Below are positions 1-5,328 of a DNA stretch of 6,979 nucleotides, in pieces. A program made the translations under genes and the position numbers. Source of the DNA: Clostridia bacterium (GTDB lineage: Bacteria > Bacillota > Clostridia > Oscillospirales > CAG-272); contig JAFQAM010000131.1 in assembly GCA_017416885.1 (NCBI GenBank), forward strand, positions 1 through 6,979. The letters are read 5' to 3'. The notes beneath the pieces are model-generated. The model saw only the letters and a program-made list of their open reading frames with translations. It did not search any database and had not been told where the DNA came from. Position 1 is the stretch's first letter, and every line of letters starts with the position of its first letter.

Positions 1-142
1 GGATGCAAGCAGAGTTTTGGTTAAATACTTTGAACTTTACTATAACTCTGATCGTCTTCATTCGGGTATTGGCTATCTTACACCGAATGAATATTTTGAA
101 AAATTAACTCTTTAATTTGTCTATTAATATTGACAAGTTTCC
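1..142 (+). mobile_element. Right end of an IS3-family insertion sequence (truncated by window)
   Basis: The window opens inside the last part of an IS3-family transposase, followed by about 25 bp of AT-rich DNA that probably carries the right terminal inverted repeat (around 118-142, TTGTCTATTAATATTGACAA then GTTTCC). I remember similar TTGACAAGTT ends from IS3-family elements of Firmicutes, but the left end is outside the window, so neither the repeat nor a target duplication can be confirmed. The exact outer boundary is a guess within several bases. The element lies directly upstream of the phage-type replication genes and may have inserted into, or decayed together with, a larger mobile element. 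Confidence 0.6.
2..115 (+). CDS. IS3-family transposase, C-terminal fragment (5' end outside window)
   Basis: Thirty-seven codons are visible before a TAA stop. The segment reading YYNSDRLHSGIGYLTPNEYF matches the end of the rve/DDE integrase core of IS3-family OrfB transposases, whose usual signature is YN-x2-R-x-H-x2-LGY-x-TP-x-Y. OrfB carries out strand cleavage and transfer of the element. The catalytic DDE residues are upstream of the window, so it is not possible to say whether the enzyme is intact. The frame runs open to the window edge with no sign of a break. Confidence 0.85.
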   Translation, partial: DASRVLVKYFELYYNSDRLHSGIGYLTPNEYFEKLTL

Positions 143-147
143 TCTCT

Positions 148-180
148 CCGTCGCGGTAGGGGCGACCATTGGTCGTCCGC
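148..180. repeat. Dispersed GTAGGGG-type hairpin repeat
   Basis: GTAGGGGCGACC followed by ATTGGTCGTCCGC forms a stem at 160-167 / 171-178 (8 pairs, one G-U) with the 3-nt loop ATT. It shares the GTAGGG core and GGGCGACC-like arms with the nested palindrome at 3993-4050. It lies between the IS end and the terminator-like hairpin upstream of the replisome organizer and encodes nothing. Repeats of this style are common between genes in gut Clostridia as far as I recall. Its function is not known to me. Confidence 0.5.
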
Positions 181-211
181 AATATATCAACATCGTATTC
201 ATTCAAATAAC

Positions 212-257
212 AAAAGCGGACATTCGGTAATCTTTACCGTTTGGCTCCGCTTTTTTT
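212..257 (+). terminator. Compound hairpin with T-run: terminator or leader attenuator
   Basis: A 9-bp outer stem AAAAGCGGA (212-220) / TCCGCTTTT (246-254) encloses a second stem CGGTA (225-229) / TACCG (234-238). The descending arm runs into TTTTTTT (251-257). This is the shape of an intrinsic terminator on the plus strand. It lies 40 bp upstream of the replisome organizer start, and no -35/-10 pair is apparent between it and the gene. It could therefore end transcription from the IS side, or act as an attenuator in the leader of the replication operon. Confidence 0.6.
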
Positions 258-283
258 ATTTTATCATTTTATTACAAACAAAA

Positions 284-290
284 AGAGAGG
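284..290 (+). promoter_or_regulatory. Ribosome binding site fixing the start of the replisome organizer
   Basis: AGAGAGG lies 7 nt upstream of ATG 298. The frame is open further upstream to a TTG at 241, but that codon lies inside the terminator-like hairpin, has no purine-rich site before it and would add 19 residues unlike the family N-terminus. The conserved protein sequence (GWTKIKNDIHDDPLL...) begins just after ATG 298, so this is the preferred start. Confidence 0.75.
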
Positions 291-297
291 TAATAAA

Positions 298-1476
298 ATG
301 AACACAGAAAACGGATGGACAAAAATTAAAAATGATATTCACGATGATCCACTACTAAACAAGGATAGTGAATATTTAAGCGTGTGGATATATTTGCTAA
401 CACATCAAGCATTCGGCGAGTATCAAGTGATGTTTTGGGGCAATATCATAACATTAAGAGAAGGGCAATTATTGACTTCCCTTAGCGAAATATCAAAAAA
501 GACAGGCGTAACAGTGAGTAAAGTGAATAGAATTTTGAAAAAGCTAAAAAGCGAAAAACGAATTGAAACGCAAACTGATATGCAGAAAACGCTTATAACA
601 CTTGGCTTCGTGACAGATTGCGAAATACAAAGTGAAAAAGGAAATGAAAAACGAGTGAAAAACGATTGGAAAACGAAGCAAGAAACAGAAAACGAAAAAG
701 AGAAAAGAAGCAAAAGAGAAAAAGATAAAGAGAAAGAAAATAATAAGACTATTAATACTGTAAAGAATAATATCCCCTCTATATCTCCCCAAGGGGAGAC
801 GGGACGAGAGGATTTTCCCCTAACAGAAAAGGATCTTGATAAATGGCTTGAGGAGGACGACGGTATTGACGATTGGGACAAGCTTCAAATTTTTTATAAA
901 AATTTAAATAGCCGTCAGCCGTTAGCCGTTAGCATTCAGCAAGATTGCTATACGGGAAATAACGAAACAAACGGTTTTGATAACACCAATCCTATTCAGC
1001 AAAAAAATAAAGCAAATAATGAACTCCCCCCAAAGCCCCCCTCTTGCGACCCCGTCGCAATCACGCAGAATGCGTGTATATCATCAATGCAAGGCATTGC
1101 ATATCATCGCCCGAAGGGTGCATATCATCAACCGTCAGGTTGTATGTCATTCGCCAAATGCGAAAATGATTTCGGACACGCCCCCGTCCCCTGTCTTGAC
1201 GAGCTTTTCAGTGTTTTTTGGCAAGAATATCCCAAAAAGGTGGGCAAGGGCTATGCTTTTGAATGCTTTAAAAAGACAAAGCCAACAAAAGAGCTTGTTG
1301 ACATAATGATAGAAGCAATTAAGAAGCAAAAAAAGAGTGATATGTGGAAGCGCGATAAGGGACAGTACATACCAAATCCGTCAACTTGGTTAAATCAAAA
1401 ACGGTGGGAGGATGATTTAGGCGGGGACACGGACGAAAATCCTTGGAGTTCATTTAAACTTGGGATTGAGGTATAA
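298..1476 (+). CDS. Phage/ICE-type replisome organizer (DnaD-like winged-helix initiator)
   Basis: The product is 392 residues. Residues 1-100 (GWTKIKNDIHDDPLL, YLSVWIYLLTHQAFGEY, then LREGQLLTSLSEISKKTGVTVSKVNRILKKL) match the N-terminal winged-helix domain of phage replisome organizers, which bind origin DNA. A very K/E-rich, probably helical stretch follows (about 110-150). A low-complexity linker (about 150-295) then leads to a C-terminal domain (about 300-375) with FWQEYPKKVGKGYA and IPNPSTWLNQKRWEDDL (W308, W364), a signature of phage replication proteins that hand over the helicase. Chromosomal DnaD instead carries the YYxxxIxxW tail, which I do not see. The helicase loader gene follows 104 bp downstream, as in phage replication modules. 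Oddly, the linker is built largely from dispersed repeats (784-799, 910-940, 1044-1174) that keep the frame open. The repeat-coded part contains extra Cys, His and Pro (roughly residues 249-293). Family call firm; origin and activity unknown. Confidence 0.82.
   Translation: MNTENGWTKIKNDIHDDPLLNKDSEYLSVWIYLLTHQAFGEYQVMFWGNIITLREGQLLTSLSEISKKTGVTVSKVNRILKKLKSEKRIETQTDMQKTLITLGFVTDCEIQSEKGNEKRVKNDWKTKQETENEKEKRSKREKDKEKENNKTINTVKNNIPSISPQGETGREDFPLTEKDLDKWLEEDDGIDDWDKLQIFYKNLNSRQPLAVSIQQDCYTGNNETNGFDNTNPIQQKNKANNELPPKPPSCDPVAITQNACISSMQGIAYHRPKGAYHQPSGCMSFAKCENDFGHAPVPCLDELFSVFWQEYPKKVGKGYAFECFKKTKPTKELVDIMIEAIKKQKKSDMWKRDKGQYIPNPSTWLNQKRWEDDLGGDTDENPWSSFKLGIEV
784..799. repeat. Perfect palindrome within the replisome organizer linker
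   Basis: TCTCCCC (784-790) and GGGGAGA (793-799) form a perfect 7-bp stem around AA. It encodes about residues 163-168 of the linker (SPQGET). The GC content is clearly above that of the flanking A-rich DNA, which suggests an inserted repeat unit rather than ordinary coding drift. Confidence 0.5.
910..940 (-). repeat. Heptamer-period repeat, copy A (inside replisome organizer)
   Basis: On the minus strand this 31-bp stretch reads as near-tandem 7-mers (GCTAACG, GCTAACG, GCTGACG). It aligns without gaps to 6510-6540 on the plus strand with 26 of 31 identical bases by my count. It encodes linker residues NSRQPLAVSIQ of the replisome organizer. Confidence 0.6.
1044..1174 (+). repeat. Mini-hairpin array within the replisome organizer coding sequence
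   Basis: At least five small hairpins occur in a row: 1044-1060 (7-bp stem TTGCGAC, loop CCC), 1062-1076 (6-bp stem CACGCA, loop GAA), 1085-1099 (6-bp stem CAATGC, loop AAG), 1108-1120 (5 bp with one G-U, loop GAA) and 1129-1142 (5-bp stem CAACC, loop GTCA). One or two degenerate ones follow (1148-1160 and 1161-1174). The last four regular boundaries carry a conserved 9-nt spacer like YATATCATC, starting at 1077, 1100, 1121 and 1143 (TATGTCATT). Spacing between spacers is 21-23 bp. Stem sequences differ from unit to unit. The array is translated in frame as roughly residues 249-293. Confidence 0.75.
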
Positions 1477-1580
1477 ATTTAAATTTGATTTTCTGTAAAA
1501 CTATACCGCTTGAATCCGGTTTTTTATGAGATAATAAAGACAGAGGTTAGATGAAATAACAATTAAAGGGAGTTAAATTA

Positions 1581-2327
1581 ATGACAGAATTAGAAGCAAG
1601 ATTACAAATGATTGAAAATGCAGTAGGCAACATGCACGAAAAGGATGGATATGACTGTCCGTTATGCAAAAATAAAGGGTTAAGATTTCGTATTCGCGGT
1701 GAGGAAATAGTATCAAGACAATGTGAGTGCATTAAGACAAGAAAATCCATTTACTTAATGAGGGAAAGCGGAATAAAAGACCATATGGAAGAAAAATCTC
1801 TTGACAATTTTTTAGGTAACGAAAAGCACCAATTAACAATGAGAGAAAAAGCGAGAGCTTACATAGATGATAAATCAAACAAATGGTTTTTCGTTGGCGG
1901 TCAATCGGGATGTGGCAAAACACATATTTGCACCGCAATTTGCATGGAACTTATTAAAAAGGGTAATTCCTTAATTTATATGAAGTGGGCAGACGCAACA
2001 AGAGAGTTGAAAGATGCTACAAATAATTTTTACTATGATGAACTTATTGAAAAATACAAGAATGTTGGCATATTGTATATTGATGATTTCTTTAAGGTTC
2101 AAGCAGGGAAAGAACCGTCAAGTTCTGATGTTCGTATCGCATTTGAAATACTAAATTCAAGACTTCTTGCTAATAAGAAAACAATAATTTCAAGTGAATT
2201 TACGCTTAAAGAATTGCTAATTTTCGATGAAGCCACCGTATCAAGAATTTTTGAAATGTCAAATCCTTATGTTGTTAGCATCAGCAAGGACCGCAAGAAA
2301 AATCAAAGGATTAAGGATTTGGTTTAG
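1581..2327 (+). CDS. dnaC: DnaC/DnaI-type AAA+ replicative helicase loader
   Basis: The 248-residue product is close to the usual size of DnaC-family loaders, which deliver the DnaB-type replicative helicase onto origin DNA using ATP. An N-terminal zinc-binding motif has C26-x2-C29 and C48-x-C50. The ATPase core shows Walker A GQSGCGKT (107-114), Walker B ILYIDD (164-169), a sensor-like TIISSEF (about 201-207) and a VSRIFEM arginine motif near the C-terminus. ATG 1581 is preceded by AAAGGGAG with an 8-nt spacer. The gene follows the replisome organizer on the same strand after 104 bp without a convincing promoter or strong terminator, so the two are probably co-transcribed as a phage-type replication module. 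The protein appears intact. Whether it serves a prophage, an ICE or nothing now cannot be told from the window. Confidence 0.9.
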   Translation: MTELEARLQMIENAVGNMHEKDGYDCPLCKNKGLRFRIRGEEIVSRQCECIKTRKSIYLMRESGIKDHMEEKSLDNFLGNEKHQLTMREKARAYIDDKSNKWFFVGGQSGCGKTHICTAICMELIKKGNSLIYMKWADATRELKDATNNFYYDELIEKYKNVGILYIDDFFKVQAGKEPSSSDVRIAFEILNSRLLANKKTIISSEFTLKELLIFDEATVSRIFEMSNPYVVSISKDRKKNQRIKDLV

Positions 2328-2333
2328 TGGCGG

Positions 2334-2834
2334 TTAGCTTGATTTAGCTGTTGAGCTTGGCGAAAGCTTTATTCCCTTAATGACAACGGAATAATCAAAA
2401 TCAGCGGCGCTGATTTCTATATGCTGAGGCAAATTATTCTTGCCATATGATACTGAATAAATACCGTATTCGGTATCGAAGCTGATTACGCCCTCATAGC
2501 TTGCGGTGGTGATTGCTTCCTCATTTAATGAAAAAATTCTGCTAAGAGCATAAATGCCCGAAATGTCCTCGTTTTTCAGCGGAATTTTAATTTCGTCCTT
2601 AATCACAAAGGAGCTATTTTCGCCAATTTCAAATTTAACGCCTGCTAAGCTTTTTGGCGAAAGAACGGAAATATTTACACTTTTCCCCGCCTTTTTTATT
2701 TCCAAATTGAATTTTTCGTTCACAATGCACTCGGCTTCAATGTCATTTTCCTGATAGGATAAAATATTGTATTCATTTTTGCAAGAGCAAAAAAGCAATA
2801 AAGATAAAATAAAAGCAAGAATAATTTTTTTCAT
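2334..2834 (-). CDS. Small secreted lipoprotein, possibly LolA-like
   Basis: The 166-residue product starts MKKIILAFILSLLLFCSCKN, a short basic start and hydrophobic segment ending at a lipobox-like site. C18 (after FCS) is the likely lipidated cysteine, anchoring the protein to the outer face of the membrane. The rest is beta-rich, with the phrase SPKSLAGVKFEI followed by an alternating pattern. This reminds me of small LolA-like lipoproteins of Clostridia (SPESLKG...), but that likeness is from memory. ATG is preceded by GGAGG (2839-2843 read on the minus strand). A weak promoter TTCATA (2903-2908) / CATAAT (2881-2886) with 16-bp spacing may serve it, diverging from the nadA promoter. It converges on dnaC with only 6 bp between stop codons and no clear terminator. 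The tail (LSPSSTAKSS) falls in repeat-like DNA, so the natural C-terminus may have been altered. Confidence 0.75.
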   Translation of the reverse strand: MKKIILAFILSLLLFCSCKNEYNILSYQENDIEAECIVNEKFNLEIKKAGKSVNISVLSPKSLAGVKFEIGENSSFVIKDEIKIPLKNEDISGIYALSRIFSLNEEAITTASYEGVISFDTEYGIYSVSYGKNNLPQHIEISAADFDYSVVIKGIKLSPSSTAKSS

Positions 2835-2919
2835 ATTTCCTCCAAAACCGTACTACTTAATCCTATTAAAATGCAAAAAAATTATGACTGCTTAAAAATT
2901 TTTATGAAAAAAAGTTGAC

Positions 2920-2935
2920 AGGTGTCTTGACACAT
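2920..2935. promoter_or_regulatory. Candidate NiaR (YrxA) operator upstream of nadA
   Basis: The palindrome GTGTC-TT-GACAC (2922-2933) extends imperfectly outward to AGGTGTCTTGACACAT and sits on the -35 box of the nadA promoter. NiaR, the niacin-responsive repressor of de novo NAD synthesis in Firmicutes, controls nad genes, and its sites as I recall contain a core of this kind. A repressor bound here would block RNA polymerase. The match to NiaR is inference; the palindrome and its overlap with the -35 box are visible directly. Confidence 0.5.
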
Positions 2936-2955
2936 CGCTGTAAATGGTGTATAAT
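2927..2955 (+). promoter_or_regulatory. Sigma-A promoter of nadA
   Basis: TTGACA (2927-2932) and TATAAT (2950-2955) are both perfect consensus boxes separated by exactly 17 bp. Transcription should start near 2962, giving a leader of about 23 nt before the AGGAG (2974-2978) and the nadA ATG. A second TTGACA at 2915-2920 is 29 bp from the -10 box and is not the -35. Confidence 0.85.
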
Positions 2956-2984
2956 ACCTAAAATTTTAATTTCAGGAGAGACAA

Positions 2985-3905
2985 ATGTTCAATATCGCAG
3001 ACCTACAAAAGGAAATTATAAGGCTAAAAAAGGAAAAGGATATTTGCATACTTGCTCACGCATATCAGCCTCACAATATTTTAGAGATAGCTGACTTTAC
3101 AGGCGACTCCTTCGGATTAAGCGTTGAAGCGTCTAAAGCCCCTCAAAAAACAATATTGATGTGCGGCGTTCGCTTTATGGCGCAAAGCGTTAAAATTCTC
3201 TGTCCCGATAAAAAGGTTATTCTGTCCCATCCGCAGGCAGGCTGTCCAATGGCAGAGCAAATGACGGTGGAGCAGGTAAGAGAAATGCGCAGGCTACATC
3301 CCAATGCGGCAGTAGTAGCGTACATAAATACAACGGCGGAGCTTAAAAATGAGTGCGATGTTTGCGTAACATCTGCATCAGCTCTTAAAATTGTAAAAAA
3401 TATGGCTGAAAAGGAAATAATTTTTATACCCGACTGTAATTTAGGCTCCTGGATTCAGAACCAGGTTCCCGACAAAAAATTCTATTTTTACAGCGGCGGC
3501 TGTCCTGTGCATATGAGCATCAGAAAAAAGGATGTGGACGAAGCAAGAATTCTTTATCCCGGCGCGAAGCTGCTTGTTCATCCCGAGTGTCTTAAGGAGA
3601 TAACAGAGCAGGCTGATTATGTGGGAAGCACCACAGGCATTATGAAATATGTGGAGAACAGCGAGCACAACGAATTTATTATAGGCACAGACAATTCAAT
3701 AGCTCAGCATTTGCAATATGCATATCCCGAAAAAAGATTTTATACATTATCAAAATATTGCGTATGCCACGATATGCGTCTTACAACGCTTGTAGATGTG
3801 TATAACTGCTTAAAGGGACTAAGCGGCGAGGAAATCACTCTTGACGAGAATGTTCGCCAAGGCGCAAAAAGCTGCATTGATAAGATGATCGCGTACGGCG
3901 GGTAG
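2985..3905 (+). CDS. nadA: Quinolinate synthase NadA
   Basis: NadA condenses iminoaspartate with dihydroxyacetone phosphate to form quinolinate, the precursor of NAD, using a [4Fe-4S] cluster in the cytoplasm. The 306-residue length matches the short form of the family. Visible signatures are ILAHAYQ near the start, GDSFGLS, SHPQAGCPMAE, YINTTAELK, IFIPDCNLG, VHPEC, DYVGSTTGI and a C-terminal CVCHDMRLTTL. The three cluster ligands are most likely C87, C173 (GGCPVH) and C261. ATG 2985 follows AGGAG by 6 nt. The gene has its own strong promoter with a candidate niacin-responsive operator. NadB and NadC, usually next door, are not in the window. A cysteine desulfurase that could feed the cluster lies about 1.4 kb downstream on the same strand. 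Confidence 0.95.
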   Translation: MFNIADLQKEIIRLKKEKDICILAHAYQPHNILEIADFTGDSFGLSVEASKAPQKTILMCGVRFMAQSVKILCPDKKVILSHPQAGCPMAEQMTVEQVREMRRLHPNAAVVAYINTTAELKNECDVCVTSASALKIVKNMAEKEIIFIPDCNLGSWIQNQVPDKKFYFYSGGCPVHMSIRKKDVDEARILYPGAKLLVHPECLKEITEQADYVGSTTGIMKYVENSEHNEFIIGTDNSIAQHLQYAYPEKRFYTLSKYCVCHDMRLTTLVDVYNCLKGLSGEEITLDENVRQGAKSCIDKMIAYGG

Positions 3906-3910
3906 TAAGG

Positions 3911-4197
3911 TTGCCTTCGGCAAGCTAAATTTGCGTTTCACGCAAGCGAAATTCGGTAAACCGAGCTAAATTCCTAACGGAGCTAAATTCGCTTGTAGGG
4001 TACGGGTTTTCCGTACCGCTGTAACGGGAGGGACGACCCCTCCCCTACAATAGCAAATTTAATTTAGCTTCACGCAGTGAAATTTAGCTAACACGAACGA
4101 ATGTGAATGTTAATTTAGCTACGAAGCAAAGCTGAGTAATTTCGCTAAAACGATGAATTGATTGCGTAGCAATCTCATAACTTAGCGACTCCGTCGC
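3911..4197. repeat. Intergenic mini-hairpin array with flipping spacer
   Basis: This array fills nearly all of the 312-bp gap between nadA and the tandem-domain lipoprotein. Clear units are 3911-3923 (TTGCC-TTC-GGCAA), 3931-3945 (TTGCGT-TTC-ACGCAA), 3953-3964 (TCGGT/ACCGA), 4069-4081 (TTCAC-GCA-GTGAA), 4160-4174 (GATTGC-GTA-GCAATC) and 4185-4197 (GCGAC-TCC-GTCGC). Weaker ones are at 3972-3981, 4089-4112 and 4120-4138. Spacers read GCTAAATT (or GCGAAATT) at 3924, 3946, 3965 and 3982, then the reverse complement AATTTAGC (or AATTTCGC) at 4061, 4081, 4112 and 4138. The flip occurs at the nested palindrome 3993-4050. The array may terminate or stabilise transcripts; no T-run or promoter is evident. 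Confidence 0.75.
3993..4050. repeat. Nested palindromic element at the centre of the array
   Basis: The ends TTGTAGGG (3993-4000) and CCCTACAA (4043-4050) are perfect inverted repeats. Inside lie GGTACGG (3999-4005) / CCGTACC (4011-4017) around a 5-nt loop, and GGGAGGG (4026-4032) / CCCTCCC (4038-4044) around a 5-nt loop. The element can fold as two adjacent hairpins or close end to end. Its GC content is far above the surroundings, and it resembles the GTAGGGG repeat near position 148. It looks like a small non-coding element inserted in the middle of the mini-hairpin array. Confidence 0.65.
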
Positions 4198-4217
4198 ACT
4201 AATCGAAAGGAAAAAAT

Positions 4218-5327
4218 ATGAAAAAAATACTACCTCTACTATTCGCACTGCTAACCATTCTTCTTTGCTTGGTTTCCTGCCAAAAAGGCGACACCCCAAG
4301 CGGTATGAAGCTTGCCTCGGACACATCGATGGTACAATACTCTCTTTATGTGCCGAAAAGCTGGATAATTGACAGCTCCGATAATGTTTCGGCAGCTCAT
4401 GTATCTGACACTGACAGAACAGGAATAAGCATTAAAAAGACAAGCTACACTGATGAAAGCGCTTGGTGGAGTGATTATAAAAATGCAGTTTCAGCTACCT
4501 TTAGCGATTTTAATTTAACCGTTGAAGGCGAGGATATTGTTATAGACAAGCTCAATGCTAAAAAGTATGTATTTACTTGCAGCTTTCACGGTGAGAGCTT
4601 CCACAAATATGAGGTTATTTCCGTGAAAAATAGCGACTCTGTGTACGAAATCAGCATAAAATATCAAGGCTCATCCAAGGACGGCAAGATAAGCTATACC
4701 GATGAAATGCACAAGGATGCTATCAAGAAAATTTTAGATAATTTTAAGTTCAATGATGCATTAACCGAGGGAAATGAGATTTCCTATCAAGAGGAAAACA
4801 CACCTGAGGGAATGGAATGCGCATCTGACACAAAAATAGTTGATTACTGTCTTTTTGTGCCATCATCCTGGATAGTTGAAAAGACTGTTGGTACTGTTTC
4901 CTCTGCTTATGTAAGCGAAAGCGACAAAACAAATGTAAGCGTAATGCAATGGAATGTGGATAGCTACGACTATAACAAGTGGTGGAACGAATACAAGCTT
5001 CAGCTTTTCAGCTCCTTTGACAGAAGCGCCCTTATCCTTGATGATAAGGGACAGGTTAAGGTGGATGAAAATAATAATATTCAGCATTCAGAGTCAGATA
5101 TTGTTAAGCTGAAGAGCGAGGCGGTTGACACTAAATTAGGCGAAAATGAAGCCAAAAAATATGAGTATTCCGTAAAAATAGGCGACTCTGTGTATGATTA
5201 TACGGTTTTTGCCACAATGCACAGAGCAAGCGTGTATGTTATGACTTTTACCTTTAAGGCTGAAAACGATAACACAATTTATAATGCTGATATAGACAAA
5301 ATTACAACAAATTTCAGGTTTAATTAA
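4218..5327 (+). CDS. Lipoprotein with two tandem copies of one extracellular domain
   Basis: The 369-residue product starts MKKILPLLFALLTILLCLVSCQKG; the lipobox LVSC places the lipidated cysteine at C21. Two homologous halves follow (about 26-180 and 195-369). They open with TPSGMKLASDT and TPEGMECASDT, and each has VPxSW with its tryptophan exactly 23 residues after the opening threonine (W49, W218), then a WW pair, an AKKY strand and a closing NFxFN. The second half carries an extra stretch rich in D, N and K (about 272-300). The pattern recalls PsbP/DUF1795-like folds, but this is a guess. Ligand and role are unknown. ATG follows GAAAGGA. The desulfurase gene begins 1 bp after the stop, so the pair are probably co-transcribed, though nothing links their functions. 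Confidence 0.8.
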   Translation: MKKILPLLFALLTILLCLVSCQKGDTPSGMKLASDTSMVQYSLYVPKSWIIDSSDNVSAAHVSDTDRTGISIKKTSYTDESAWWSDYKNAVSATFSDFNLTVEGEDIVIDKLNAKKYVFTCSFHGESFHKYEVISVKNSDSVYEISIKYQGSSKDGKISYTDEMHKDAIKKILDNFKFNDALTEGNEISYQEENTPEGMECASDTKIVDYCLFVPSSWIVEKTVGTVSSAYVSESDKTNVSVMQWNVDSYDYNKWWNEYKLQLFSSFDRSALILDDKGQVKVDENNNIQHSESDIVKLKSEAVDTKLGENEAKKYEYSVKIGDSVYDYTVFATMHRASVYVMTFTFKAENDNTIYNADIDKITTNFRFN

Positions 5328-5328
5328 T

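Noticed and set aside
130..135. TTGACA in the IS right end as a -35 box driving the replication genes
   Set aside because: No -10 box is present 16-18 bp downstream (the sequence there is GC-rich), and a terminator-like hairpin intervenes.
241..297. Possible upstream TTG start extending the replisome organizer by 19 residues
   Set aside because: It lies inside the terminator hairpin and has no ribosome binding site; ATG 298 has a well-placed AGAGAGG and matches the start of the family domain.
423..881. Long open frames on the minus strand opposite the replisome organizer
   Set aside because: Their Ser/Phe-rich products are the antisense reading of a K/E-rich A-rich coding region, with no ribosome binding site and no recognisable domain.
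1044..1174. CRISPR array
   Set aside because: The conserved part is only about 9 nt, the variable parts are self-complementary hairpins, and the period is 21-23 bp; no cas genes are present. It does not fit repeat-spacer structure.
977..1306. Overlapping plus-strand frame of 109 codons in the linker region
   Set aside because: It runs across the hairpin array out of frame with the conserved C-terminal domain and shows no family features.
1505..1525. Weak hairpin ACCG/CGGT followed by six T between the organizer and loader genes
   Set aside because: A 4-bp stem with an 8-nt loop is too weak to call a terminator, so the two genes are treated as possibly co-transcribed.
3911..4197. Riboswitch or structured leader for the downstream lipoprotein
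   Set aside because: The structure is a series of independent tiny hairpins with repeated spacers rather than a conserved aptamer core, and no terminator switch precedes the ribosome binding site.
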